DNA of 9,554 nucleotides, from NCBI GenBank assembly GCA_014377795.1, contig JACMOY010000335.1, positions 1 through 9,554 on the forward strand, read 5' to 3'. The first letter of the stretch is position 1. Each line of letters starts with the position of its first letter. The notes below the pieces were generated by a model. It saw only the letters and a program-made list of their open reading frames with translations, was not told where the DNA came from and did no database searches. Source of the DNA: Actinomycetota bacterium (GTDB taxonomy: Bacteria; Actinomycetota; Actinomycetes; Actinomycetales; Angustibacteraceae). Shown here one piece after another: positions 1 to 6,579 of the stretch. Position numbers and translations under genes: made by a program.

Positions 1-132
1 GCCGCTGCCGAGTCGGCCGGGGCCCCCGGTGCACCGGCCGGTGACTCGACGGCCGACGACGACGTCGTGGACGCCGAGGGCGTCGAGGACGACCCGGCGG
101 CCTCGAAGGACACCGCGAAGGACCAGGGATGA
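1..132 (+). CDS. dnaK: DnaK chaperone, C-terminal end only (partial)
   Basis: The frame open from base 1 encodes 43 residues before a TGA at 130-132. They are rich in Ala, Gly, Asp and Glu and include the acidic stretch DDDVVDAEGVEDD. This matches the disordered acidic tail that ends actinobacterial Hsp70 (DnaK) proteins, which commonly close with DDDVVDAE-like sequence. None of the ATPase or substrate-binding domain lies in the window, so the call rests on the tail plus position: it sits directly before grpE, dnaJ and hspR. The stop overlaps the grpE start as ATGA, implying translational coupling. DnaK is the cytosolic ATP-dependent chaperone whose nucleotide cycle is driven by the GrpE and DnaJ encoded next. 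In actinobacteria it also acts as HspR co-repressor. Confidence 0.9.
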   Translation, partial: AAAESAGAPGAPAGDSTADDDVVDAEGVEDDPAASKDTAKDQG

Positions 133-740
133 GCGGGCCCACTCGCACCGTCGCGGACGACGGGAGCGAGCCCCCCGTCGTCCGCGACAAGCGGCGCGTC
201 GACCCCGACACCGGGTTGCTGCGTGAGCCCGCCGGCACGTCCGCTCCGGACGCACCGGTGGACGATGTCGCGGCCGCCGACGCGGCGCCGGACGCGCCCG
301 CGGCGCCGGCCGAGACCGACGTCGCCGTCGAGCGGCTGGCCGACCTGCAGCGGCTGCAGGCCGAGTACGTCAACTACCGCCGGCGGGTCGAGCGCGACCG
401 TGACGTCGCCCGCGACGACGCGACGGCCCGGGTGCTCGAGTCGCTGCTGCCGGTGCTGGACGACGTGCATCTAGCGCGTCAGCACGGTGACCTCGAGGGT
501 GGTCCGTTCGCTGCCATCGCCGACAAGCTGGACCTGGTGCTGGGCCGTCACGGCCTGAGCCGGTTCGGCGAGGTCGGCGAGGCGTTCGACCCGGCCGTCC
601 ACGAGGCGCTGATGCACACGCAGGCCGAGCTGGCCGAGGGCACCACGGTCACCACCGTGGTGCAGGTGCTGCAGCCGGGTTACCGAGCCGGCGAGCGAGT
701 GCTGCGCGCGGCCCGCGTGGCCGTCGCCGACCCGGTCTGA
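129..740 (+). CDS. grpE: GrpE nucleotide exchange factor
   Basis: This encodes a 203-residue protein of usual length for actinobacterial GrpE, the dimeric cytosolic factor that releases ADP from DnaK. Residues 1-60 are a low-complexity Ala/Asp/Pro tail. Residues about 62-105 form the long coiled-coil helix, with the family pattern [19 protein letters not shown]. The C-terminal part carries the conserved [14 protein letters not shown] (150-163) and the beta-domain signature [23 protein letters not shown] (177-199). The start is the ATG that overlaps the dnaK stop (ATGA). A GGACCAGGG stretch just upstream could serve as a weak ribosome site, but coupling to dnaK translation is likely. dnaJ follows after 19 bp. 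It should be expressed as part of the HspR-controlled heat-shock operon. Confidence 0.97.
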   Translation: MSGPTRTVADDGSEPPVVRDKRRVDPDTGLLREPAGTSAPDAPVDDVAAADAAPDAPAAPAETDVAVERLADLQRLQAEYVNYRRRVERDRDVARDDATARVLESLLPVLDDVHLARQHGDLEGGPFAAIADKLDLVLGRHGLSRFGEVGEAFDPAVHEALMHTQAELAEGTTVTTVVQVLQPGYRAGERVLRAARVAVADPV

Positions 741-759
741 GAAGCGGGAGGCGCCGCCG

Positions 760-1776
760 ATGGCCGGCCAGGACTGGTTCGAGAAGGACTTCTACGCAAC
801 CCTCGGCGTCGCCAAGGGTGCCGACGCAGCCGCGATCAAGAAGGCGTACCGCAAGCTCGCGCGCACGCACCACCCGGACTCCAACGGTGGGCAGGACGCC
901 CGGTTCAAGGAGATCGGCGAGGCGTACTCGGTGCTGTCCGACCCCGAGCAGCGCAAGCAGTACGACACGATCCGCACGATGTCCGGCGGCGGTGCGCGGT
1001 TCGCCCCGGGTGCCGGGGCGGGCAGCGGGGCCGGGTTCGAGGACCTGCTCGGTGACCTGTTCGGAGGGGCCAGCGGTGCCCGCGACAGCCGCGGGCAGGG
1101 CCAGCGGGTGCGGTTCTCGACCGGGCCCGGCGGCGCCGCAGGGCCCGACCTCGAAGACCTGCTCGGTGGCATGTTCGGTGGCGGTGGCGGCGGCGGCCAG
1201 CAGTTCAGCGGGTACAACGCGCCCGCCGGCCCGCGCAAGGGTGCTGACGTGGACGCCACGACCAGCCTGGGTTTTCGCGACGCGGTGCAGGGCTCGACCG
1301 TCACCCTGCGCTCGTCGGAGGGCGCGAGCGTCACTGCTCGCATCCCTGTCGGGGTGCGCGACGGTCAACGGATCCGCCTGCGGGGCAAGGGCTCGCCGGG
1401 CGAGGCCGGCCCCGGCGATCTCATCGTCACCGTCCGCGTCGAGCCGCACGCGGTCTTCACGCGCGCGGGTGACGACCTGGCGCTGACCCTGCCCGTCACC
1501 TTCGACGAGGCGGCGCTCGGGGCCCAGGTCGAGGTGCCGACCCTGGACGCGTCGGTGCAGATGAAGATCCCCGCGGGGACGCCGTCGGGTCGCACGCTGC
1601 GGCTGAAGGGGCGCGGCATCACGAACGGCGCCCACACCGGTGACCTGCGCGTCACCGTGCAGGTGGTCGTCCCCCAGCGGTTGGACGACCAGGCCCGGGC
1701 AGCGGTCGAGGCGTACGCCGCCGCGACCGTCGGGGCGGACCCGCGCGCCGACGTCCTGGCCCGGGCGCGCGGCTGA
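760..1776 (+). CDS. dnaJ: DnaJ/Hsp40 co-chaperone, class B (no zinc finger)
   Basis: The 338-residue J-protein stimulates DnaK ATPase and delivers clients. The J domain spans residues about 10-72, with HPD at 38-40. A Gly/Phe-rich linker runs from about 76 to 158. The two C-terminal beta-barrel substrate domains span about 160-235 and 236-308, with [14 protein letters not shown] and [16 protein letters not shown] as their typical turns. The protein contains no cysteine at all, so the four CxxCxGxG zinc repeats of canonical DnaJ are absent and it is class B (CbpA/DNAJB-like). The linker holds two copies of an EDLLGxxFGG motif (94-103 and 132-141). A GGGAGG ribosome site at 746-751 lies 8 bp before the ATG. 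It sits between grpE and hspR in the heat-shock operon. Confidence 0.96.
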   Translation: MAGQDWFEKDFYATLGVAKGADAAAIKKAYRKLARTHHPDSNGGQDARFKEIGEAYSVLSDPEQRKQYDTIRTMSGGGARFAPGAGAGSGAGFEDLLGDLFGGASGARDSRGQGQRVRFSTGPGGAAGPDLEDLLGGMFGGGGGGGQQFSGYNAPAGPRKGADVDATTSLGFRDAVQGSTVTLRSSEGASVTARIPVGVRDGQRIRLRGKGSPGEAGPGDLIVTVRVEPHAVFTRAGDDLALTLPVTFDEAALGAQVEVPTLDASVQMKIPAGTPSGRTLRLKGRGITNGAHTGDLRVTVQVVVPQRLDDQARAAVEAYAAATVGADPRADVLARARG

Positions 1777-1789
1777 GGGCCAGCCGACG

Positions 1790-2248
1790 ATGACCGAGCC
1801 CACCGCGCCGCGCGAGAGGCTGGACGAGCACGCGCCGGTGTTCGTCATCTCGGTGGCCGCCCAGCTGGCCGGCCTGCACCCGCAGACCCTGCGCCAGTAC
1901 GACCGCATCGGGCTGGTGACCCCCGGCCGGGCCCCGGGGCGCGGACGTCGGTACTCGGCCCGCGACGTCGCCGTCCTGCGCGAGGTGCAGCGGCTCTCGC
2001 AGGACGAGGGCGTCAGCCTGGCCGGGATCAAGCGGATCCTCGAGCTCGAGCACGAGGTCGACGTCCTGCGGGCGCGCGTCGCGCAGCTCGGTGACGCGCT
2101 CGAGCGCAGCCGTGACTCGGCCGGCGGCGCGCGGCGGGTGTTCGCCGCCGGCCCGTCCGGCGAGGTGTTCACGGTGCTGCCCGGACGCCGTCCGGCGCGC
2201 TCGTCGCTGGACGGCGGCGCCCTGGTCGTCTGGCGTCCGCTGTCCTGA
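1790..2248 (+). CDS. hspR: HspR, MerR-family heat-shock repressor
   Basis: The 152-residue DNA-binding protein has the MerR winged-helix motif at residues 18-85. It includes VISVAAQLAGLHPQTLRQYD, GLVTP, GRGRRYSARDV and the HspR-typical LSQDEGVSLAGIKRI. A coiled-coil dimerisation helix follows at about 83-108. The C-terminus ends in ALVVWRPLS, matching the conserved ALVVWKP-type end of known HspR proteins. The frame is open further upstream, but the family N-terminus begins at the ATG at 1790, which has a GAGGG ribosome site at 1775-1779 just after the dnaJ stop. In Streptomyces and Mycobacterium, HspR binds HAIR operators (CTTGAGT-N7-ACTCAAG) before dnaK, with DnaK as co-repressor. No HAIR site is visible inside this window. 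It is the last gene of the operon. Confidence 0.96.
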   Translation: MTEPTAPRERLDEHAPVFVISVAAQLAGLHPQTLRQYDRIGLVTPGRAPGRGRRYSARDVAVLREVQRLSQDEGVSLAGIKRILELEHEVDVLRARVAQLGDALERSRDSAGGARRVFAAGPSGEVFTVLPGRRPARSSLDGGALVVWRPLS

Positions 2249-2271
2249 CGGCCGCTGTCGGTGGTGGGTCC

Positions 2272-2277
2272 TAGCGT
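2272..2277 (+). promoter_or_regulatory. Candidate -10 box for the MDMPI-like gene
   Basis: TAGCGT fits the actinobacterial TAnnnT -10 pattern. It would place the transcription start near 2284, about 30 bases before the ATG at 2315. No good -35 is seen: the closest is CTGACG at 2245-2250, with an overlong 21-bp spacer. A GGGAGG ribosome site is at 2303-2308, 6 bp before the start. This suggests the gene has its own promoter rather than relying on hspR read-through. Confidence 0.35.
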
Positions 2278-2314
2278 GGTGTGCTCCAAGTGACACCGAC
2301 GCGGGAGGTACCCC

Positions 2315-2908
2315 ATGAACGAGCAGGACGTCTTCATCCTGGCCGACCGGACGTTGCAGGGCGTCGTCGACCAGATCACCGACGAGCAGTGGTCGATGAC
2401 CATGCCGAGCGACTTCCAGGCCGCCGCCGACGAGCCGGTCACCCTGCGCCAGGTCGTCGGCTACCACGCCTACGACGACGCCTGGGTGCCCGACATGCTC
2501 GCCGGCCGCACCATGGTCGAGGTGGGCGAGGACGCCTACCGAGGCGACCTGCCCGGCGTCGACCCGCGCGCCGCCTTCGATGCGCTGGTCGACCGGGCCT
2601 GCGCCGCGGCCGCGATGCTCGACGACCCGCAGCGGCCGGTGCACTGCTCGTACGGGACCTTCCCGGCCAGGGAGTTCCTCACCCATGTCACGTCCTTCCG
2701 TGGGCTGCGGGCGCACGACATCGCCGCTGTGATCGGGGCGAGCACCACCCTGCCGGCCGACCTGGTCGGCGCACTGTGGGACCAGATCGAGCCGAACGTC
2801 GAGCAGTGGCGGGCGATGGGGGTCTTCGGCCCCGCGGTCGAGGTGGCCGCTGACGCGTCCGCCCAGGACAAGCTGCTCGCGATGACCGGCCGCCGTCCGA
2901 CGGGGTGA
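2315..2908 (+). CDS. DinB/MDMPI-fold protein (maleylpyruvate isomerase N-terminal domain-like), function unknown
   Basis: The 197-residue protein looks like a single four-helix-bundle domain of the mycothiol-dependent maleylpyruvate isomerase N-terminal type (DinB superfamily). Support comes from the N-terminal helix, followed by PVTLRQVVGYHAYDDAWVPDMLAG (41-64), where His51 is the expected first metal ligand. The later helix EFLTHVTSFRGLRAHDIAAVIG (120-141) has His124, His134 and Asp135 as candidate further ligands. The C-terminal GVFGPAVEVAADASAQDKLLAMTGRRP is typical of this actinobacterial subgroup. Members are proposed to be mycothiol-dependent or metal-dependent enzymes, but the substrate here cannot be told from sequence. 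GGGAGG at 2303-2308 supports the ATG. The gene stands alone after hspR and is followed by a strong hairpin. Confidence 0.8.
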   Translation: MNEQDVFILADRTLQGVVDQITDEQWSMTMPSDFQAAADEPVTLRQVVGYHAYDDAWVPDMLAGRTMVEVGEDAYRGDLPGVDPRAAFDALVDRACAAAAMLDDPQRPVHCSYGTFPAREFLTHVTSFRGLRAHDIAAVIGASTTLPADLVGALWDQIEPNVEQWRAMGVFGPAVEVAADASAQDKLLAMTGRRPTG

Positions 2909-2917
2909 GCGACGCCC

Positions 2918-2967
2918 GGTCCTGTCGTGGTCACCGCAGTGGTGGCGGTGACCTGGTCGTCAGGACC
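2918..2967. terminator. Two-part GC-rich hairpin between convergent genes
   Basis: The outer arms GGTCCTG (2918-2924) and CAGGACC (2961-2967) are perfect reverse complements. Inside them GGTCACCGC (2929-2937) and GCGGTGACC (2945-2953) form a second perfect 9-bp stem with a 7-base loop. The two stems are separated by an internal loop of 4 and 7 bases. There is no T tract on either strand, as is common for actinobacterial terminators. It lies 10 bp after the stop of the plus-strand MDMPI-like gene and downstream of the minus-strand acetyltransferase, so it may act on transcripts from both directions. Termination activity is inferred from position and structure. Confidence 0.65.
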
Positions 2968-3004
2968 ACCCGATCACGGCAACCACGGCGGTGTTCACGT
3001 GCTG

Positions 3005-3085
3005 TGGCGCCTTCCAGGTCGCTACCAGGTCGCCGTCGTAGCGCGTGGGCAGGGGCCAGTGGATCAAGAACAGGCCGACGTACCC
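3005..3085 (-). pseudogene. Aldo/keto reductase gene remnant
   Basis: Read on the minus strand from 3085, the DNA encodes GYVGLFLIHWPLPTRY followed by DGDLVATWKA. This matches the highly conserved core of aldo/keto reductases (the DYVDLFLIHWP...TWKALEEL segment, about residues 100-130 of a protein of about 280). No start, no upstream Asp/Tyr/Lys catalytic part and no downstream GVSNF or NADPH-binding part is visible. After TWKA the frame continues with unrelated residues and stops at 2960. The 5' end overlaps the last codons of the acetyltransferase in another frame. It is best read as a fragment left after a deletion. Homology is judged from memory of the family motif, without a search. Confidence 0.7.
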
Positions 3086-3654
3086 GGCTGCGCGTCGGGC
3101 GTCCACGGCAGCGGCTCGGGCGGCTGGCGCTCGTGCTGCTCGGCCAGCGCCAGCGACCACCAGCCCAGGTCGCGCCAGGCGCCGAGCTTGTGGCCCACCC
3201 GCGGCACCAGGCCGACGTCGGTGAACCCGAGCGACTCGTGCAGCGCGACGCTCGCCGGGTTCGGTGCTGCGATGCATGCCATCGCGACGACGTAGCCGAG
3301 GACTCGCAGGTGCTGCAGCAGAGGCAGGTACAGCGTGCGCCCCGTTCCCCGCCCGCGCTCGTCCTCGCGCAGGTAGACCGACGTCTCGACCGTCCACCGG
3401 TAGGCCGCGCGCGGGCGGTGCACACCGGCGTACGCGAAACCCACGACCGCGCCGTCGCGCTCGGCCACCAGCCAGGGCAGCCGGGGCTCGGAGTCGATCC
3501 GTCGGGCCATCTCGGCGGCCGTCGGCGGCTGCTCCTCGAAGGTCGCCCAGCTGTGCCGCACATAGTGCGCGTAGACGTCCGCGACGGCCTCGGCGTCGGC
3601 GCGCCCGGCAGGCCGGACGGCGGCCCCGCGGGTCGCAGTGACGTCGTCCGTCAT
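3064..3654 (-). CDS. GNAT N-acetyltransferase, phosphinothricin/methionine sulfoximine (Bar/Pat/MnaT) type
   Basis: The 196-residue enzyme is predicted to transfer acetyl from acetyl-CoA to a small amine, probably an amino-acid analogue such as phosphinothricin or methionine sulfoximine. The alignable signature is long: PWLVAERDGAVVGFAYAG (60-77), AYRWTVETSVYL (84-95, with Glu90 at the position of the conserved Glu), and the acetyl-CoA loop RGRGTG (100-105). These are followed by SVALHESLGF (135-144) and VGHKLGAWRDLGWWSL (153-168), which parallel Bar. The start ATG overlaps the TetR stop as ATGA, so the two are co-translated and start choice is firm. The stop codon lies inside the aldo/keto reductase remnant, so the final PGTSACS residues read out-of-frame foreign sequence. 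This probably spares the fold, because the core domain is complete. The actual substrate is unproven. Confidence 0.88.
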   Translation of the reverse strand: MTDDVTATRGAAVRPAGRADAEAVADVYAHYVRHSWATFEEQPPTAAEMARRIDSEPRLPWLVAERDGAVVGFAYAGVHRPRAAYRWTVETSVYLREDERGRGTGRTLYLPLLQHLRVLGYVVAMACIAAPNPASVALHESLGFTDVGLVPRVGHKLGAWRDLGWWSLALAEQHERQPPEPLPWTPDAQPGTSACS

Positions 3655-4262
3655 CGCGTCGGTGGCCGCACGAGCACGGACACCATGGTGGCCATCAGCG
3701 GCCCGGTCGCCTCGGCCGGGACGATGCCCTCGATCAGCAACGACGCGAACCCGTGCACAGCCGACCAGATCATCAGGTCCAGGCCGGCGCGGGGCGCGCC
3801 CAGCAGCCCCAGGCGGTCGAGGTCGTCCAGGCACCGCCCCAGGGTGCGGTAGCTGGCGCTGTCCTTGGTCTTCTCGCCGGGCAGGGCGCTGCCCGCGCAG
3901 TCGGGGCCGAAAGTGTGTCTGAACAGGTGCGGCTCGTCCTGGGCGAACCCGATGTAGGCCGCGCCGCAGGCGCGCAGGCGCTCGGTCGCCGCGCGGCGTC
4001 CCCTTCCCCGCACGGCGTCGGCGGCCAGCAGCGTGCGCCGGTCGAGCTCGAGACTGCCCCGGTGGCCGACCTCCTGCATGAGCGCGGTCTTGTCGGGGAA
4101 GTGGTGGTACGCCGCGCTCGCGCTGACGCCAACGGACTGGGCCACGGCTCGCAGTGACACGGCATCGCCGCCCTTGGCCCTGACCTGCTCGAACGCCTCG
4201 GCGGACAGCGCCTCGTGCAGGTCGCCGTGGTGGTAGGGAACGGTCGCGATCACGGTTGCCAT
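3651..4262 (-). CDS. TetR-family repressor with WHG C-terminal domain
   Basis: The 203-residue regulator has an N-terminal helix-turn-helix (residues about 13-65), with AVSLRAVAQSVGVSASAAYHHFPDK as the typical TetR recognition region. The ligand/dimer domain includes YIGFAQDEPHLFRHTF (103-118) and IWSAVHGFASLLIEGI (165-180); the W-x3-HG pattern marks the WHG (PF13305-type) C-terminal domain. The ATG at 4262 is preferred. An in-frame ATG at 4310 would put the start inside the divergent promoter and add a non-family tail. It is divergent from the MMPL transporter and overlaps the acetyltransferase start by 4 bp. By family precedent it should repress the transporter and itself by binding the intergenic palindrome, and be released by a small hydrophobic ligand, probably a transporter substrate. 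The ligand is unknown. Confidence 0.93.
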   Translation of the reverse strand: MATVIATVPYHHGDLHEALSAEAFEQVRAKGGDAVSLRAVAQSVGVSASAAYHHFPDKTALMQEVGHRGSLELDRRTLLAADAVRGRGRRAATERLRACGAAYIGFAQDEPHLFRHTFGPDCAGSALPGEKTKDSASYRTLGRCLDDLDRLGLLGAPRAGLDLMIWSAVHGFASLLIEGIVPAEATGPLMATMVSVLVRPPTR

Positions 4263-4271
4263 CGTAGACCT

Positions 4272-4301
4272 AGTCTTGACAGTGTTCACATCAACTGTCA
4301 G
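4272..4301 (-). promoter_or_regulatory. Candidate promoter of tetR-acetyltransferase operon
   Basis: Read on the minus strand, CTGACA (4301-4296) is one base from the -35 consensus. It is followed after an 18-bp spacer by AAGACT (4277-4272), a weak TAnnnT-like -10. Transcription would start near 4265, only about 3 bases before the TetR ATG at 4262, giving a nearly leaderless mRNA. The elements coincide with the palindrome and with the opposing promoter. Confidence 0.45.
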
Positions 4302-4304
4302 GGT
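4276..4304 (+). promoter_or_regulatory. Candidate promoter of MMPL gene
   Basis: TTGACA (4276-4281) is a perfect -35 consensus. It is followed after 17 bp by CAGGGT (4299-4304), a weak -10 that keeps the A2 and T6 positions. The expected start is about 4311, the A of the MMPL ATG, so the transcript may be leaderless. AGGG at 4300-4303 could alternatively act as a ribosome site if a promoter further upstream is used. Confidence 0.5.
4277..4300. promoter_or_regulatory. TetR operator candidate (inverted repeat)
   Basis: TGACAGT (4277-4283) and ACTGTCA (4294-4300) are perfect 7-bp inverted repeats around a 10-bp spacer, with half-site centres 17 bp apart. It is the only clear palindrome in the 48-bp tetR-MMPL intergenic space and covers both promoter candidates. 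This is where an autorepressing TetR dimer or dimer pair would bind. Binding itself is inference. Confidence 0.7.
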
Positions 4305-4310
4305 TCGCAT

Positions 4311-6572
4311 ATGAACAGCGTTCAGATCACCCCGCGCTCCGGCGCCGATCCCGTCCAGGTGACGCTCCGGCCCACCTCACTGCACCGCCTCGGGGCTGTG
4401 ATGGCCCGACACCCCAAGCGGGTGCTCGCCCTGTTCGCGGTGACCGTAGCCGTGATGGCGATGCTGGGGGCCGGGCTCTTCCCGCGGCTGCAGACCGGCG
4501 GCTACGACGACCCGGGCAGCCAGTCAGCACGGGCCCGCACGGCGCTGGCCGACCGGTTCGGGGTGCACGACCCGGTCGCCGTGGTCGCGGTGGCCGTGGC
4601 CGCGGGTGTCGATGACGCAGCCGGTGCCGCGCGGGCCGGCGATCTCGTCGCCCAGATCGGCCGGGTGCCCGGTGTCGAGGGCGTGGAGTCGTACTGGACG
4701 TCGGGGCGGCCCGCGGTGCTGCGCGGCGCGGACGGTCGCACCGGCCAGGTTCTGGTGCAGACCACGGCCACCAGCGTCAGTGGCCGAGCCGACGTCGCCA
4801 CCGCGGTGCGGCAGCTGACCGAGCGCGTCGACGCCGCCGAGCCCGGCCTCACGACCTACGTCGGGGGCGCCGAGACCGTCAACGAGGCTCTCAACACCCA
4901 GATCACTGCGGACCTGGCCCGGGCCGAGGCGGTCGCCGTCCCGGTGACGTTCGTGCTGCTGCTGCTCGTCTTCGGTGGTGTCGTCGCTGCGGGGTTGCCC
5001 TTCCTGGTGGCCCTGGGGTCGGTGGTGGGCAGCTTCTTCCTGGTGTGGCTCGTGTCGCTCACCACCGACGTCTCGGTCTTTGCGCTCAACCTGATCACCG
5101 GCCTCGGCCTGGGTCTGGGTATCGACTACGCGCTGCTGGTGGTCACCCGCTACCGCGAGGAGCTGCGGGACGGGCACGAGCCCGCACCCGCCGTCGCCCG
5201 GACCGTGGCGACCGCCGGACGGACGGTGCTGTTCTCGGGTGCCACGGTCATGGTCGTGCTGGCGGCGATGACGTTCTTCCCGCAGTACTTCCTGCGCTCG
5301 TTCGGCTACGCCGGCATCGCCGCGACCGGCATGGCGGTGCTCGCCGCGCTGACCGCGCTACCGGCCGTTCTCGGCTTGCTCGGACGTCGGGTCGACCGGT
5401 GGCGCGTCGTCCGGCGCGACCTGGCCCCGCGCGACGTGGGCGCGTGGTCGCGGATCGCCACGGCGGTGATGCGCCGTCCCGTGCCGGTTCTCACGGTGGT
5501 GGTGGCGGGGCTGCTGGTGCTGGCCGCACCGGTGCTCTCGGTCTCGTTCGCGCAACCCGACCAGCGCATCCTGCCCGCCGACCACCCCGTCGCGGTCGCG
5601 GCGCAGGTGCTCTCGCAGCGCTTCACCGGGCAGGAGGGCAACCCGGTCGACGTCGTCCTGCCCGGCGCCGCCGCTGACCGCGGCGCCGTCACGGCGTACG
5701 CGACGGCGCTGTCCCGGCTGCCGCACGTCACGTCGGTGACCACGCCGACCCAGGTGCTCGCTGGGGGAGCCGCCGTCGCGCCCAACGGTCAGCCGACGTC
5801 GTACACCGCCGGTGCCGACGTCCGGCTTCGGGTGGTGGCCGACGTCGCCCCCCGGGCCGGGGCCGGTCGTGACCTCGTCCGCGGGGTGCGCGCGGTGCCG
5901 GCGCCGGTGAGCGGGGCCCTGGTGAGCGGGGCCCTGGTGGGCGGGGACGCGGCGCAGTTCGCCGACTCGCAAGCCGCGATCGGCCGCCAGGGTCGCTGGG
6001 CGCTGCTGTGGGTGGCCGTGGCGACCCTGGTGCTGCTCTTCGCCTTCACCGGCAGCGTGGTGATCCCGATCAAGGCGTTGCTGCTCAATGTTCTGAGCCT
6101 GATGGCCACGCTGGGCACGCTCGTGTGGATCTTCCAGGACGGCCACCTGCAGTGGCTGGTGGGTGACTTCACGGTCACCGGCGCGGTCGACACGTCCATG
6201 GCGGTGCTGATCGCGGTGGTCGCCTTCGCGCTGTCGATGGACTACGAGGTCTTCCTCATCTCGCGGATCGCCGAGGAGCACCGTCGCGGCAGCGACACCC
6301 GCACCGCGGTGGTGCTCGGCCTGCAGCGCTCGGGTCGGATCATCACCGCGGCGGCCGTGCTGCTGGCGGTCGTCTTCGCCAGCTTCGTCAGCAGCGGCGT
6401 GACCAGCATCAAGCAGCTCGGCTTCGGGGTCGCCTTCGCCATCCTGCTCGACGCGACCGTGGTGCGCGGGCTGCTCGTGCCGGCGCTGATGCGGCTCGCC
6501 GGGCGGGCCAACTGGTGGGCCCCGGCGCCCCTGGTGGCGCTGCACCGGCGGATCGGCGTCCGCGAGGAGTGA
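4311..6572 (+). CDS. MMPL-family (RND superfamily) membrane transporter
   Basis: This is a 753-residue inner-membrane protein with two repeated halves and about 12 membrane segments. TM1 is at about 38-56, TM2-6 at 207-356, TM7 at 391-412 and TM8-12 at 562-725. Two large extracytoplasmic loops span about 57-205 and 413-560. Each half has the MMPL proton-relay Asp-Tyr pair: GLGLGIDYALLVVTRYREE (Asp272-Tyr273) and ALSMDYEVFLISRIAEEH (Asp644-Tyr645). Such proteins export lipids, siderophores or drugs using the proton gradient; the substrate here is unknown. The ATG at 4311 is chosen over an in-frame ATG at 4215, which lies inside tetR. Residues 533-545 contain a VSGAL tandem repeat. It is divergent from tetR, whose product probably represses it. 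It ends 7 bp from the convergent FmdB-like gene. Confidence 0.95.
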   Translation: MNSVQITPRSGADPVQVTLRPTSLHRLGAVMARHPKRVLALFAVTVAVMAMLGAGLFPRLQTGGYDDPGSQSARARTALADRFGVHDPVAVVAVAVAAGVDDAAGAARAGDLVAQIGRVPGVEGVESYWTSGRPAVLRGADGRTGQVLVQTTATSVSGRADVATAVRQLTERVDAAEPGLTTYVGGAETVNEALNTQITADLARAEAVAVPVTFVLLLLVFGGVVAAGLPFLVALGSVVGSFFLVWLVSLTTDVSVFALNLITGLGLGLGIDYALLVVTRYREELRDGHEPAPAVARTVATAGRTVLFSGATVMVVLAAMTFFPQYFLRSFGYAGIAATGMAVLAALTALPAVLGLLGRRVDRWRVVRRDLAPRDVGAWSRIATAVMRRPVPVLTVVVAGLLVLAAPVLSVSFAQPDQRILPADHPVAVAAQVLSQRFTGQEGNPVDVVLPGAAADRGAVTAYATALSRLPHVTSVTTPTQVLAGGAAVAPNGQPTSYTAGADVRLRVVADVAPRAGAGRDLVRGVRAVPAPVSGALVSGALVGGDAAQFADSQAAIGRQGRWALLWVAVATLVLLFAFTGSVVIPIKALLLNVLSLMATLGTLVWIFQDGHLQWLVGDFTVTGAVDTSMAVLIAVVAFALSMDYEVFLISRIAEEHRRGSDTRTAVVLGLQRSGRIITAAAVLLAVVFASFVSSGVTSIKQLGFGVAFAILLDATVVRGLLVPALMRLAGRANWWAPAPLVALHRRIGVREE
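5906..5950 (+). repeat. 15-bp in-frame tandem repeat in MMPL gene
   Basis: GGTGAGCGGGGCCCT occurs twice without mismatch (5906-5920 and 5921-5935). A degenerate third copy follows at 5936-5950. The unit is five codons, so the frame is kept and the protein reads VSGAL-VSGAL-VGGDA in the second periplasmic loop, shortly before TM8. Confidence 0.9.
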
Positions 6573-6579
6573 CGCCCGG

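Noticed and set aside
1640..1789. An upstream extension of hspR in the same frame
   Set aside because: The extension overlaps the end of dnaJ in another frame and is not part of the family. The ATG at 1790 has a nearby GAGGG site.
649..2442. A very long open frame on the minus strand across dnaJ and hspR, and a second one at 1652-2716
   Set aside because: They are antisense shadows of strongly supported dnaJ, hspR and MDMPI-like genes. The translations are Arg/Ala/Pro-rich without family motifs, as expected for high-GC reverse frames.
2281..2853. A plus-strand open frame overlapping the MDMPI-like gene
   Set aside because: It is Arg/Gly-rich out-of-frame translation. The frame starting at 2315 has the ribosome site and the recognisable domain.
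4263..4310. An upstream in-frame ATG for tetR at 4310, back to back with the MMPL ATG
   Set aside because: It would place the start before the promoter and palindrome and adds 16 residues unlike the TetR N-terminus. The ATG at 4262 fits better.
4215..4310. An upstream in-frame start for the MMPL gene
   Set aside because: It lies within the tetR coding region, before the promoter candidate, and the extra residues have no signal or membrane character. The ATG at 4311 is preferred.
5358..6545. A 395-codon minus-strand open frame inside the MMPL gene
   Set aside because: Its His/Arg/Gln-rich composition is that of a reverse-frame shadow. The plus strand encodes well-formed membrane segments throughout.
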